Assembly (NCBI RefSeq): GCF_000429045.1
Contig: NZ_AUBC01000015.1
Coordinates: forward strand, 62,001 to 126,000
Source: Salinarimonas rosea DSM 21201
Lineage (GTDB): Bacteria; Pseudomonadota; Alphaproteobacteria; Rhizobiales; Beijerinckiaceae
DNA length: 64,000 nt
Reading direction: 5' to 3'
Each line of letters opens with the position of its first letter. Within the stretch, counting starts at the first letter, position 1. Shown here one piece after another: positions 53,726 through 62,472 of the stretch. Made by a program: the position numbers and the translations under genes. The notes under the pieces were generated by a model. That model was given only the letters and a program-made list of their open reading frames with translations, did not search any database and was not told where the DNA came from.

Positions 53726-54020
53726 AGCGCTCGCGGTCGCGGGTCGCCTTGGAGACGACGGCGGCGACGCCGAGCGTGATCGCGCTCGCCACGAGCCAGA
53801 TCGCGACGATGGCGGCGAGGCCGAGGTCGCGCAGTGTGTCGAACATCCAGGCGATCCAGGCCACCTGCTCGGGGTCCCGCGCCGCCATGTCCGCCCGGTC
53901 GACCGCGAAGCCGCCGACGAGGTCGACGGCGCCATAGGTGGCGAGCGCCACGAGCGAGAAGACGGCGACCAGGATCCAGGCGATCGTCCAGGCGAGCCGG
54001 CGGGTCCCACGCGTCGTCAT
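53706..54020 (-). CDS. Small membrane protein
   Basis: 104 aa with two membrane helices (about 9-30 and 66-88) and a basic C-terminal tail. Not recognised. Start ATG at 54020. It overlaps the 3' end of the ATPase gene in the opposite direction, which is unusual but the reading frame and helices look real. Confidence 0.6.
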   Translation of the reverse strand: MTTRGTRRLAWTIAWILVAVFSLVALATYGAVDLVGGFAVDRADMAARDPEQVAWIAWMFDTLRDLGLAAIVAIWLVASAITLGVAAVVSKATRDRERFSDARR

Positions 54021-54173
54021 GATTTGGCCTCCCTCGGCGGGTTTGTGCTGCGTGTCCGGCAAGAACGGCCGAGCGGAGGCAATCGATCCGCGACGGCCGC
54101 ACCGGCCCGTACGAACGGCCCGCAGAGGCCGCGCCCCGGCTCTCGGGGGCGCCCCCACAAGGACGTCGACCGC

Positions 54174-54881
54174 ATGCGATGTACTCATCCCCGTCGCAGG
54201 CGCGCGCGAACGCGTGCCCTGCTCCATCCCGCCGCCCTCGCCCTGACGGCCACTCTCGTGATCGCGCCGCTGTCGGCGCCGACGGCCGAGGGGCTCTCCC
54301 ACGTATACGCGACGATCAAGCCGCCGGTGGACCCCGAGCCTGCTGGCGAGGCGGCCGCCGACGAGGCCGCTTCGGCACCCGCCGAGAGCGAGATGGCCGA
54401 GACGGAAGCCACCGTCGAGGCCACCGCCGAAGCCCCCGCGCCCCCCGCCGCGGGCGACGGCGGTCTCGCCAACGTCTACGCCACGCTCAAGCCGCCGGGC
54501 GGCCTCGACGTCGAGACGACGGGCTCGGTCGCGCGCGCGCAGCCGGCCTTCGCGACGCAGGTCGAGCGCGGCGCGATCTGGGTGCGGGCACGCACGCCGA
54601 CGCGCTGCCTGCCGGGCGATCTCACGGAGGTCGTAGCCGAGGTGGCTGAGCGCTTCGGCGAGGTGCGGATCATGTCGACCCACCGCACCCGCGCGCACAA
54701 CCGCCGCGCCGGCGGGGCCCGGCGCTCGATGCATCTCTCCTGCCGCGCGATCGACTTCCGCGTCGCCGGTCGGAGCCGCGCCGTCATGGCCTACCTGCGC
54801 GACCATCCCGCCGTCGGCGGGCTCAAGCGCTACCGGTCGGGCCTGATCCACATCGACAACGGCGACCGGCGGTCGTGGTGA
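54174..54881 (+). CDS. M15/YcbK-like (DUF882) peptidoglycan-related protein
   Basis: 235 aa. Basic N-terminus and a hydrophobic signal (about 18-40), an Ala/Glu/Pro-rich spacer with two copies of VYATxKPP, then a D-Ala-D-Ala metallopeptidase-like domain. Zinc ligands are in SMHLSCRAIDFR (His, Asp) and LIHIDNGD (His). YcbK-type proteins act on or near peptidoglycan in the periplasm; whether this one is active is unknown. Confidence 0.75.
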   Translation: MRCTHPRRRRARTRALLHPAALALTATLVIAPLSAPTAEGLSHVYATIKPPVDPEPAGEAAADEAASAPAESEMAETEATVEATAEAPAPPAAGDGGLANVYATLKPPGGLDVETTGSVARAQPAFATQVERGAIWVRARTPTRCLPGDLTEVVAEVAERFGEVRIMSTHRTRAHNRRAGGARRSMHLSCRAIDFRVAGRSRAVMAYLRDHPAVGGLKRYRSGLIHIDNGDRRSW

Positions 54882-55019
54882 GGGCGCTCGGCGGGTGAGA
54901 GACACGCTCCACCTCCGGTGCCTCGCACCGGAGCGGTCGGCGGCCTCGGCGAGGACGCACCCTTTCGATCGCGCCTTCGTGAGATGGACCTCGTCCACGC
55001 CCGCCCTAAGACCTCGTCC

Positions 55020-55805
55020 ATGCGTCTCGCCCTCCGCCGAATCCTGCGTCTTGCCCTCGGCGCGCTCGCCCTCGTCCTCCTCCTCTTCGTCCTGCCCCTC
55101 GGCACGCACGCGGCCTGGTGGATGTCGCGCGATGCGATGCCGACGCGCTGGAGCACGGCCGACTGGTCGAGCGCGGGGCTGCTCCCGGCGGATGCGCGCG
55201 CGGCGCCGCAGGCGCTGGTGCGGGTCTACGCGGCGCGAACGGGACGCTGGCGCGGCGTCTTCGCGCATCACACCTGGATCGTGATCAAGCAGGCCGGCGC
55301 ACCGGCCTACACCCGCTTCGACAAGGTCGGCTGGGGCTCGCCGATCCGTGTCGACGGCTGGGCGGCGGACGGGCGCTGGTACTCGAACCCGCCGCAGGTC
55401 GTCCTCGCGCTCGACGGGGACGCGGCGCAGGCCGCGATCCCGGCGCTGCGCGCGGCGATCGAGGCCTACCCGTTCGACGGAAGGGGCGACTACCGCGCCT
55501 GGCCCGGCCCGAACTCGAACACGTTCGTCGCCCACGTCCTGGAGGAGGCGGCGCGCAGCCACCCGGAGCTCGCCGTCGCCCTCCCGCCCACCGCGCTCGG
55601 CAAGGACTGGACCCCGCAGAGCGTGCGCGCCGGGCTGTCGGCGAGCGGCACGGGGCTTCGCCTCGGCGCCGCGGGCTGGGCGAGCGTGACGATCGGCTGG
55701 GTCGAAGGCCTCGAGATCAACCTGATGGGCTTCGTCGCCGGGCTCGACCTGCGCCGGCCGGCGCTGAAGCTGCCGGGGTGGGGGCGCATCGGCATGCCGC
55801 CCTGA
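55020..55805 (+). CDS. DUF3750-domain protein
   Basis: 261 aa. One N-terminal membrane helix (about 10-32), then a domain with HHTWIVIKQAGAPAYTRFD and the PFDGRGDYRAWPGPNSNTFV motif typical of DUF3750. Function unknown in the family; the invariant His/Asn/Ser pattern recalls a papain-like permuted fold. Probably anchored in the inner membrane facing the periplasm. Confidence 0.75.
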   Translation: MRLALRRILRLALGALALVLLLFVLPLGTHAAWWMSRDAMPTRWSTADWSSAGLLPADARAAPQALVRVYAARTGRWRGVFAHHTWIVIKQAGAPAYTRFDKVGWGSPIRVDGWAADGRWYSNPPQVVLALDGDAAQAAIPALRAAIEAYPFDGRGDYRAWPGPNSNTFVAHVLEEAARSHPELAVALPPTALGKDWTPQSVRAGLSASGTGLRLGAAGWASVTIGWVEGLEINLMGFVAGLDLRRPALKLPGWGRIGMPP

Positions 55806-55839
55806 GCCGGCGGACTCGACGCCGTTCCCGATTTGCTCC

Positions 55840-58254
55840 ATGGTCCGACGCATGACTCGCAGCGAGGAAATCCGGCCCGAAACATCCCTTGGTCGTGGGC
55901 CGAGCGAGGGTTCGCTCTCGGCTCGCGCGCGCGCCGGCGCGGGTCCGCGCGCCGCTTATCTCGAGGGGCTCAACCCGGAGCAGCGCCAGGCGGTGGAGAC
56001 CACCGAGGGCCCCGTCCTCGTGCTCGCCGGCGCGGGCACCGGCAAGACGCGCGTGCTCACCACCCGCATCGCCCACCTGCTCGCCACCGGGAAGGCGCGG
56101 CCCTCGGGCATCCTCGCGGTGACCTTCACCAACAAGGCCGCGCGCGAGATGAAGGAGCGCGTCGCCGCCCTCGTCGGCGGCGTGGCCGAGGGCATGCCCT
56201 GGCTCGGCACCTTCCACTCGATCTCAGCCAAGATCCTGCGCCGGCATGCCGAGCTCGTGGATCTCACCAGCGATTTCACCATCCTGGGCATGGACGACCA
56301 GCTGCGGCTCCTCAAGCAGGTGATCCAGGCCGACGGCGACATCGACGAGAAGCGCTGGCCCGCCCGTCAGCTCGCCGGCGTCATCGACGACTGGAAGAAC
56401 CGCGGGCTCGAGCCGCATCGCGTGCCCAAGGGCGAGGCCGCCGCCTTCGCCTTCGGCAAGGGGATCGCCCTCTACGAGCAGTACCAGGAGCGGCTGAAGA
56501 CGCTCAACGCCGCCGATTTCGGCGACCTGCTGCTCGAGGCGCTGCGCCTCTTCCGCGAGCATCCCGACGTGCTGGAGCAGTACCAGGACCGCTTCCGCTA
56601 CATGCTGGTCGACGAGTACCAGGACACCAACGTGGCGCAGTACCTGTGGCTGCGGCTCCTCGCCCAGAAGCGCGCCAACCTCGCCTGCGTCGGCGACGAC
56701 GACCAGTCGATCTACGGCTGGCGCGGGGCGGAGGTCGACAACATCCTGCGCTTCGAGCACGACTTCCCCGGCGCCACCGTGGTGCGGCTCGAGCGCAACT
56801 ATCGCTCGACGGGCCACATCCTGAAGGCGGCCTCGCACCTCATCGCCTACAACGAGGGGCGGCTGGGTAAGACGCTGCGCACCGACGACGAGCCCGGCGA
56901 GAAGGTGATCCTCACCGGCGCCTGGGACTCGGAGGAGGAGGCGCGGCTGATCGGCGAGGAGATCGAGAGCCTGCACGGCAAGGGGCATGCGCTCTCGCAG
57001 ATGGCGGTGCTGGTGCGCATTTCCGCGCAGATGCGCGAGATCGAGGACCGGTTCGTGCAGCTCGGCCTGCCCTACCGCGTCATCGGCGGCCCGCGCTTCT
57101 ACGAGCGCGCGGAGATCCGCGATGCGCTGGCCTACCTGCGGCTGGTCGCCCAGCCCGCGGACGATCTCGCCTTCGAGCGCATCATCAACACGCCGAAGCG
57201 GGGCCTGGGCGACGCGACTGTCCAGCTCCTGCACAATCACGCCCGTGCCGCCCGCATCCCCCTTCTCCAGGCGGCGCGGTTCCTCGTCGAGACCGACGAG
57301 CTCAAGCCCAAGCCGCGCGGCGCCATCCGCGAGTTCGTGCGCCAGATCGACGAATGGGCGCGCGCCATCGACGCGCTGCCGCACGCCGAGCTGGCGCGCC
57401 GCGTGCTCGACGAGAGCGGCTACACGGAGATGTGGCAGCGCGACAAGTCCGCGGACGCGCACGGGCGGCTCGAGAACCTCAAGGAGCTCGTGCGCTCCAT
57501 GGAGGACTTCCCCGACCTCGCCGCCTTCCTCGAGCACGTCTCCCTCGTCATGGACGTCAACGAGGGCGACGCCGAGGACAAGGTGTCGCTGATGACGCTC
57601 CACGCCGCCAAGGGGCTCGAGTTCGACACGGTGTTCCTGCCCGGCTGGGAGGAGGGTCTCTTCCCCTCGCAGCGGGCGCTGGACGAGAGCGGCCGGGCGG
57701 GGCTCGAGGAGGAGCGGCGCCTCGCGCACGTGGGCCTCACGCGCGCCCGGCGGCGGCTGATGATCTGGTTCGCCGCCAATCGCCGCATCCACGGGATGTG
57801 GAACGCGACGGCGCCGTCGCGCTTCATCGACGAGTTGCCCGAGGGCTCGGTGGACGTGCGCGAGGCGCCGGCGCAATTCTCCGGCGGCGGCTACGGCGGC
57901 TCGCGCTTCGACCAGATCGCGGCACCCTTCGGCTCGACCTATTCCACCCCCGGCTGGCAGCGGGCGCAGGCGAACACCCGGGCGCAGGCGGAGTTCGGCG
58001 GCAGCGGCTACGGGCAGGCCCCCGGCCGCGGTCGCGGCGGCTTCTCGGACGGCCGCCGCGGGGCGCTCGTGATCGAGGGCGAGCTCGTCGCGAAGTCCAC
58101 GGGCGCCGCCTCCGCCTACGGCGTCGGCACCCGCGTCTTCCACGTCAAGTTCGGCCCGGGCTCGGTGGCGGCGGTCGACGGCAACAAGCTCACGGTCGAC
58201 TTCGACAAGGCGGGCCGCAAGATGGTGCTGGACTCGTTCGTCGAGCCGACCTGA
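55840..58254 (+). CDS. uvrD: UvrD/PcrA-type ATP-dependent DNA helicase
   Basis: 804 aa, SF1A helicase: Walker A LAGAGTGKTR (about 62-71), VDEYQDTNVAQY, CVGDDDQSIYGWRGA, LERNYRS, LMTLHAAKGLEFD and VGLTRARRRL all present. A Gly-rich linker precedes a C-terminal Tudor-like domain (GTRVFHVKFGPGSV) that contacts RNA polymerase in PcrA. Role: mismatch and nucleotide excision repair, clearing of replication blocks. An ATG 12 bases downstream is an alternative start. Confidence 0.95.
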   Translation: MVRRMTRSEEIRPETSLGRGPSEGSLSARARAGAGPRAAYLEGLNPEQRQAVETTEGPVLVLAGAGTGKTRVLTTRIAHLLATGKARPSGILAVTFTNKAAREMKERVAALVGGVAEGMPWLGTFHSISAKILRRHAELVDLTSDFTILGMDDQLRLLKQVIQADGDIDEKRWPARQLAGVIDDWKNRGLEPHRVPKGEAAAFAFGKGIALYEQYQERLKTLNAADFGDLLLEALRLFREHPDVLEQYQDRFRYMLVDEYQDTNVAQYLWLRLLAQKRANLACVGDDDQSIYGWRGAEVDNILRFEHDFPGATVVRLERNYRSTGHILKAASHLIAYNEGRLGKTLRTDDEPGEKVILTGAWDSEEEARLIGEEIESLHGKGHALSQMAVLVRISAQMREIEDRFVQLGLPYRVIGGPRFYERAEIRDALAYLRLVAQPADDLAFERIINTPKRGLGDATVQLLHNHARAARIPLLQAARFLVETDELKPKPRGAIREFVRQIDEWARAIDALPHAELARRVLDESGYTEMWQRDKSADAHGRLENLKELVRSMEDFPDLAAFLEHVSLVMDVNEGDAEDKVSLMTLHAAKGLEFDTVFLPGWEEGLFPSQRALDESGRAGLEEERRLAHVGLTRARRRLMIWFAANRRIHGMWNATAPSRFIDELPEGSVDVREAPAQFSGGGYGGSRFDQIAAPFGSTYSTPGWQRAQANTRAQAEFGGSGYGQAPGRGRGGFSDGRRGALVIEGELVAKSTGAASAYGVGTRVFHVKFGPGSVAAVDGNKLTVDFDKAGRKMVLDSFVEPT

Positions 58255-58282
58255 GGCGCGATCCGCGCTATCCTCCCCGCCG

Positions 58283-58825
58283 ATGACCATCTACTTCACC
58301 GCCGACACCCACTTCTCCGACCCGCGCGTGCTCGCCATCGACCGCCGCCCGTTCCCCTCGCTCGAGGCGCACGATGCGGCGCTGGTCGCGCTCTGGCGCG
58401 AGACCGTTCGCGACGACGACGTCGTCTGGCATCTCGGCGACTTCGCCCGCGACCGGCCGGCCGGGCGGGCGGCGGCGATCCTGGCGCAGCTCACCGGCGA
58501 GAAGCACCTGATCCTCGGCAACAACGACCCCGACAGCGTCGCGCGCGACCCGGGCTGGGCCAGCGTGCGGCACTACGCCGAGATCGCGGTGGACGGCCAG
58601 CGGCTCGTGCTCTGCCACTACCCGTTCCGCACCTGGCGCGACAGCGGCAAGGGCGTGATCGACCTGCACGGCCACAGCCACGGGCGCCTGACGCCGATCC
58701 CCCGCCAGTACGACGTCGGCGTCGACGTCTGGGACCACCGCCCGGTGACGCTCGAGACGATCCGCGCGCGCCGCCGGCGCGGACCGCCGCGCCCGCCACC
58801 CGCCCGCGAGAGCGCCTCGCCATGA
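58283..58825 (+). CDS. Calcineurin-like metallophosphoesterase
   Basis: 180 aa. Motifs FTADTHFSD, HLGDFARD, LGNND and LCHYPFRTW plus HGHSHGR give the full metal-binding set of a small YfcE-type/phage-like phosphoesterase. The cellular substrate is unknown. It overlaps the next gene by four bases. Confidence 0.9.
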   Translation: MTIYFTADTHFSDPRVLAIDRRPFPSLEAHDAALVALWRETVRDDDVVWHLGDFARDRPAGRAAAILAQLTGEKHLILGNNDPDSVARDPGWASVRHYAEIAVDGQRLVLCHYPFRTWRDSGKGVIDLHGHSHGRLTPIPRQYDVGVDVWDHRPVTLETIRARRRRGPPRPPPARESASP

Positions 58826-59460
58826 CCCGCCTCCTGATCACCGGTTTCGGCCCCTTCCCCGGCGTGCCGCGCAACCCGACCGAGGGCCTCGCCCGCCGCC
58901 TCGCCGCCGATCCGCGCTGGCGCAGGCGGGGCATCGTCGCCGAGGCGCTCGTCCTGCCGACGACCTGGCGGGCCGTCGACGAGATCCTGCTGCCGCACGT
59001 GCGCGAGAGCCGTCCCGACGCTGTGCTGATGCTCGGCGTCGCCGCGCGACGCCGGCGGGTGACGATCGAGGTCCGCGCGCTCAACCGGGTCGGGCGGCTC
59101 CTGCCCGATGCCGCCGGCGGCCTGCCGATGCGCCTCGCCTACCGTCCGGGCGAGCCCTTCGTCCGGCGCGCGCGCATCGCCATCGGCCCGCTGCTGGCAG
59201 CCATGAATGCGGCCGCGCCCGGCACGACGCGCCTGTCGCGCAACGCCGGGCGCTACCTCTGCAACGGCGCCTCCTACGCCGCCCTCGCCGAGCCGGGACC
59301 CGAAGCGCTCGTGTTCGTGCACGTGCCGATGCCGCGCGAGGCCGGGCGCCCGGCCGGAACGGGCGCGGATCGCCCGGACGCTGGGCTGATGCTGCGCGCG
59401 CTCGGAGCGGCCGCGGGGCGCATCGCGCATTCGGGACGTCGGCGGTCAGCGCTCGCCTGA
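58822..59460 (+). CDS. Pyroglutamyl-peptidase I-like cysteine peptidase (C15)
   Basis: 212 aa. The C15 triad appears as Glu in VTIEVRALN, Cys in GRYLCNGASY and His in FVHVPMP. LLITGFGPFPGVPRNPTEGL is the family N-terminus. It removes N-terminal pyroglutamate from peptides. Its 3' end overlaps the convergent MocA-like gene by 15 bases. Confidence 0.87.
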   Translation: MTRLLITGFGPFPGVPRNPTEGLARRLAADPRWRRRGIVAEALVLPTTWRAVDEILLPHVRESRPDAVLMLGVAARRRRVTIEVRALNRVGRLLPDAAGGLPMRLAYRPGEPFVRRARIAIGPLLAAMNAAAPGTTRLSRNAGRYLCNGASYAALAEPGPEALVFVHVPMPREAGRPAGTGADRPDAGLMLRALGAAAGRIAHSGRRRSALA

Positions 59461-60039
59461 CGCAAGCGCGGCGAGGGCGGCGGGCGTGTCGACGTCGCGC
59501 AGGATGCTCGCGTCGCCCCAGTCCAGCTCCCGCACGTCGGCCCGCCCCTTCAGCAACGGACCCGCACCGCGATCACCCGCCAGGTCGGCGATCTCCGGCG
59601 CCAGCCGACGCGCGAGGAGCACGGGATTGCCGCGCTCTCCCGCGTGGACCGGCACGACCGCGGCGGCACCGGACGTCTCGTCGAACGCGGCGACGAGCGC
59701 GTCGACGAGCGCGGGCGTGACGAGCGGCATGTCGCCCAGGCACACGATCGCGGCATGCGCGTCGTCGGGCAACGCGGCGAAGCCCGCCTGCAGCGAGGTC
59801 GAGAGCCCCTCGTCCCAGGCGGGATTGTCGACGATCCGCACCGCGAGCCCGGCGAGCGCGGCGGCGACGTCCTCGCCGCGCCGGCCGACGACGACGATCA
59901 CCGGGTCCGCCCTGGAGGCGAGCGCCGCCTGCGCCACCCGCCGCACGAGGGGCACGCCGTCGAGGGTCGCCAGCAGCTTCGGCGCCTCGCCGAAGCGCGA
60001 TCCGCGGCCGGCGGCGAGGACGATTGCGGCGACGCTCAC
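59446..60039 (-). CDS. MocA-like molybdenum cofactor nucleotidyltransferase
   Basis: 197 aa, GTG start overlapping the previous stop (GTGA). VAAIVLAAGRGSRFGEAPKLL, CLGDMPLVTP and PVHAGERGNPVLL are MobA/MocA signatures. It should transfer CMP (or GMP) to molybdopterin for xanthine-dehydrogenase-family enzymes. Last gene of the leftward molybdenum hydroxylase maturation group. Confidence 0.88.
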   Translation of the reverse strand: MSVAAIVLAAGRGSRFGEAPKLLATLDGVPLVRRVAQAALASRADPVIVVVGRRGEDVAAALAGLAVRIVDNPAWDEGLSTSLQAGFAALPDDAHAAIVCLGDMPLVTPALVDALVAAFDETSGAAAVVPVHAGERGNPVLLARRLAPEIADLAGDRGAGPLLKGRADVRELDWGDASILRDVDTPAALAALASGER

Positions 60040-61073
60040 GGCTCGTCCTCCGCGGCCTCCGGCCCCGCGCTCGGCTCGCCGCCGCGGGGCTGCGGCCGCG
60101 AGACGATCTCCATCAGGAGCCCGCCGACGCCCATGGCGACGATGTCCGCGCGCGTCACCGGGAGCCCCGCGAGGAGGCGATGGAGCACCCAGTCGAAGCC
60201 GTTCTCCTTGGGCGAGCGCGCGCAGCCCGGCGCGCCGACGACGGGCCGCCCGGTGATCGTGCCGACGAGGAGCAGGTTGCCGGGATCGACGGGCATGCCG
60301 AAATGATCGACGCGTCCGTCCGCCGCCTCGATCGCGGCGGGGATGACGTCGCGCCGATCGGCGATGGCGGAGGCGCCGAAGACGACGATCAGGTCCGCCT
60401 CCTGCGCGGCCATCGCGCCGAGCGCCTCGGCGAGGTCCGCAACGGCGTGCGGCCGGCGGGTCTCCGCGACGATCCGCGCCCCCGTGGGCGCGAGGCGCTT
60501 CTCCAGCACCCGCAGGGTCTTGTCGACGACCGTCGGCTTGAGCGCGGGCAGCAGCGTCGAGACGACGCCGATGCGGCGGCGGACCCAGGGCGCGATCCGC
60601 AGCGCGCCCTGCCCCGCCGCCGCGACGGCGCGCCCGAGGGCGTCCTCCGGCACGGCGTAGGGGATGATCTTCACGGTCGCGACCATCTCGCCTTCGACCA
60701 CGGGCGCATAGGCGGGCAGCGTCGCCACCGTGATCGCCTCGTCGACGGCATTGATCCGCCCGACCGCCGCGGCGTCGGCGACGAGCACGCCGGCCGTCGT
60801 CGAGAACAGGTTCACGCGCCCCGTGAAGGGCGCATCGCAGCGCAGCCCCTCCCCGGCCGCGGCCTGCGCAAGCCGGGCGGCGGCGGCGTCCTCGCCGACG
60901 TCGCCGGGCTCGAGCCGCACGGCGACGATCTCGGACACGCCCGCCGCCGCGAGGGCCGCCGCCTCGGCCTCCCCGATCGCAGCCCCCTTCTTCAGGACGA
61001 CCCCCGGCGCCTTGACGGAATGCACCGAGAGCGCACCGACCGCCTCGCGCACCGGGAGCGTCGCGAAGATCAT
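60036..61073 (-). CDS. Molybdopterin-binding domain protein
   Basis: 345 aa. N-terminal domain EAVGALSVHSVKAPGVVLKKG; C-terminal MoCF-like fold with VVSTLLPALKPTVVDKTLRVL, DLIVVFGASAIADRRDVIP and the GNLLLVGTITGRPVVGAPGC loop. Related to MoeA/CinA molybdopterin-binding domains and often fused to or next to MocA. Probably handles cofactor intermediates. Overlaps both neighbours by four bases. Confidence 0.8.
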   Translation of the reverse strand: MIFATLPVREAVGALSVHSVKAPGVVLKKGAAIGEAEAAALAAAGVSEIVAVRLEPGDVGEDAAAARLAQAAAGEGLRCDAPFTGRVNLFSTTAGVLVADAAAVGRINAVDEAITVATLPAYAPVVEGEMVATVKIIPYAVPEDALGRAVAAAGQGALRIAPWVRRRIGVVSTLLPALKPTVVDKTLRVLEKRLAPTGARIVAETRRPHAVADLAEALGAMAAQEADLIVVFGASAIADRRDVIPAAIEAADGRVDHFGMPVDPGNLLLVGTITGRPVVGAPGCARSPKENGFDWVLHRLLAGLPVTRADIVAMGVGGLLMEIVSRPQPRGGEPSAGPEAAEDEP

Positions 61074-61762
61074 CGCGCGCGCCTGCGGTCGCGGCGCAGC
61101 TCCCCGACGATCTCGCCGAGCACGGACACCGCGATCTCCGCGGGCGAGACGGCGCCGATGTCGAGGCCGATCGGCGCATGGATGCGCGCGATCGCCGCCT
61201 CGTCGAAGCCGGCGGTCCGCAGCCGCTCGACACGCTTGGCGTGCGTCTTCTTCGAGCCGAGCGCGCCGATGTAGAAGCACTCGGCCCTCAGGCCCGCGTC
61301 GAGCGCCGGATCGTCGATCTTCGGGTCGTGGGTGAGCGCGACGAGCGCCGTGTAGCGGTCGAGCGGCCTGCTCTCCAGCGCCTCGTCCGGCCAGACGTCG
61401 AGGACCTCGACGCCTGGGAAGCGCTCGGGTGTCGCGAAGGCGGTGCGCGGATCGACGATGGTGACGTCGAAGCCCGCGATCCGCGCCATCGGCGCCAGCG
61501 CCTGCGAGATGTGCACGGCACCGATCACCAGGATCCGCGTCGGCGGCACCTGCACGTTGAGGAAGACCTCGCCCTGCGGCGTCTCCACGATGCCGGACTT
61601 GCCCCTGCGCAGGGCGTCGTGCAGCGCGTCAACGAGAGGATCGGCATCGATTTCGGCTTCGCGAACGAGGCGCTGCGCGCCGGAGGCGAGGGACGTGACG
61701 AGGATCGCCGCACGGCGCGCGGCGCGCTCGGCGTTGAGCGCGGAGAGCAGGGGGAGCTTCAT
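61070..61762 (-). CDS. XdhC-type accessory protein, Rossmann part
   Basis: 230 aa. N-terminal XdhC-like segment (LPLLSALNAERAARRAAILV) and a C-terminal Rossmann domain (ILVIGAVHISQALAPMARIAG, YIGALGSKKTHAKRVERLR, GLDIGAVSPAEIAVSVLGEI). XdhC proteins hold and sulfurate the molybdenum cofactor before insertion. The N-terminal XdhC/CoxI part is in a separate gene upstream. Confidence 0.87.
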   Translation of the reverse strand: MKLPLLSALNAERAARRAAILVTSLASGAQRLVREAEIDADPLVDALHDALRRGKSGIVETPQGEVFLNVQVPPTRILVIGAVHISQALAPMARIAGFDVTIVDPRTAFATPERFPGVEVLDVWPDEALESRPLDRYTALVALTHDPKIDDPALDAGLRAECFYIGALGSKKTHAKRVERLRTAGFDEAAIARIHAPIGLDIGAVSPAEIAVSVLGEIVGELRRDRRRAR

Positions 61763-62111
61763 GCGCACGCCCTCCCCGTCCGCCATCCGCCAAGCCGGCA
61801 TCCTCGCTCGATGCATCGGACTGCGTCGCTCGAGGTCGTGCCGGAGGTGCGTCGTGGAGGTGCGAGATCTTTGCGCGGGCTCTTCTCCTTCCCTGTAGGG
61901 GAAGGTGGATCGGCGCGCAGCGCCGAGACGGATGGGGCGCGCGGAACGCGCGTTCGGCGGAGCCGAAACGGACGAGCAAAACCGGACGCCGTCACTTCCG
62001 CTTCGCGGAACGCGCCGTTGCGCGCCGCGCCCCATCCGTCACCGGCTGCGCCGGCGACACCTTCCCCTACAGGGAAGGCGAACACGGGCACCGGCCCTCG
62101 GCGGATCGCGC
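61763..62111. other. Intergenic region with dispersed palindromic repeat
   Basis: About 350 bases without a gene. A 19-bp sequence at 61887-61905, itself a 7-bp hairpin, recurs inverted at 62060-62078. A 35-bp segment (61898-61932) is identical to 63720-63754. Many short GC-rich palindromes lie between. It looks like a dispersed, non-coding extragenic repeat. Confidence 0.75.
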
Positions 62112-62453
62112 TCATTCCACCCGCTCCACGTAGACCCGGATGCGCCCGCCGCAGGAGAGCCCCACCCGCCACGCGGTCTCGTCCGCGACGCCGAACTCGA
62201 GCATCTTCGGCGCGCCGGTCTCGATCACGTCGAGCGCGTCCGCGATCACCGCGCCCTCGACGCAGCCGCCCGAGACGGATCCGAGGAACTCGCCCTCCTC
62301 GTCGATGACGAGGTGCGAGCCCACCGGGCGCGGGGCCGAGCCCCAGGTCTCCACGACCGTGGCGATGGCGACGCCGCGTCCGGCCTCGCGCCAGCCTTGC
62401 GCCGCCTTCAGGATGTCCTCGTCGGTGGCGATCGGGGTCGGGCGCTCGGTCAT
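62112..62453 (-). CDS. XdhC/CoxI-family protein, N-terminal-type
   Basis: 113 aa. VAIATVVETWGSAPRPVGSHL and GSVSGGCVEGAVI are the XdhC_CoxI domain signature. It stands alone, complementing the Rossmann-bearing XdhC-type protein downstream. Assumed role: cofactor maturation of CO dehydrogenase or xanthine dehydrogenase. Confidence 0.9.
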   Translation of the reverse strand: MTERPTPIATDEDILKAAQGWREAGRGVAIATVVETWGSAPRPVGSHLVIDEEGEFLGSVSGGCVEGAVIADALDVIETGAPKMLEFGVADETAWRVGLSCGGRIRVYVERVE

Positions 62454-62472
62454 GCGTGAACCTCCTCCTCGA

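Noticed and set aside
61759-62172. 137-aa ORF over the dispersed repeat
   Set aside because: The translation depends on the palindromic repeat and has no family features; adjacent XdhC-type genes are complete without it.
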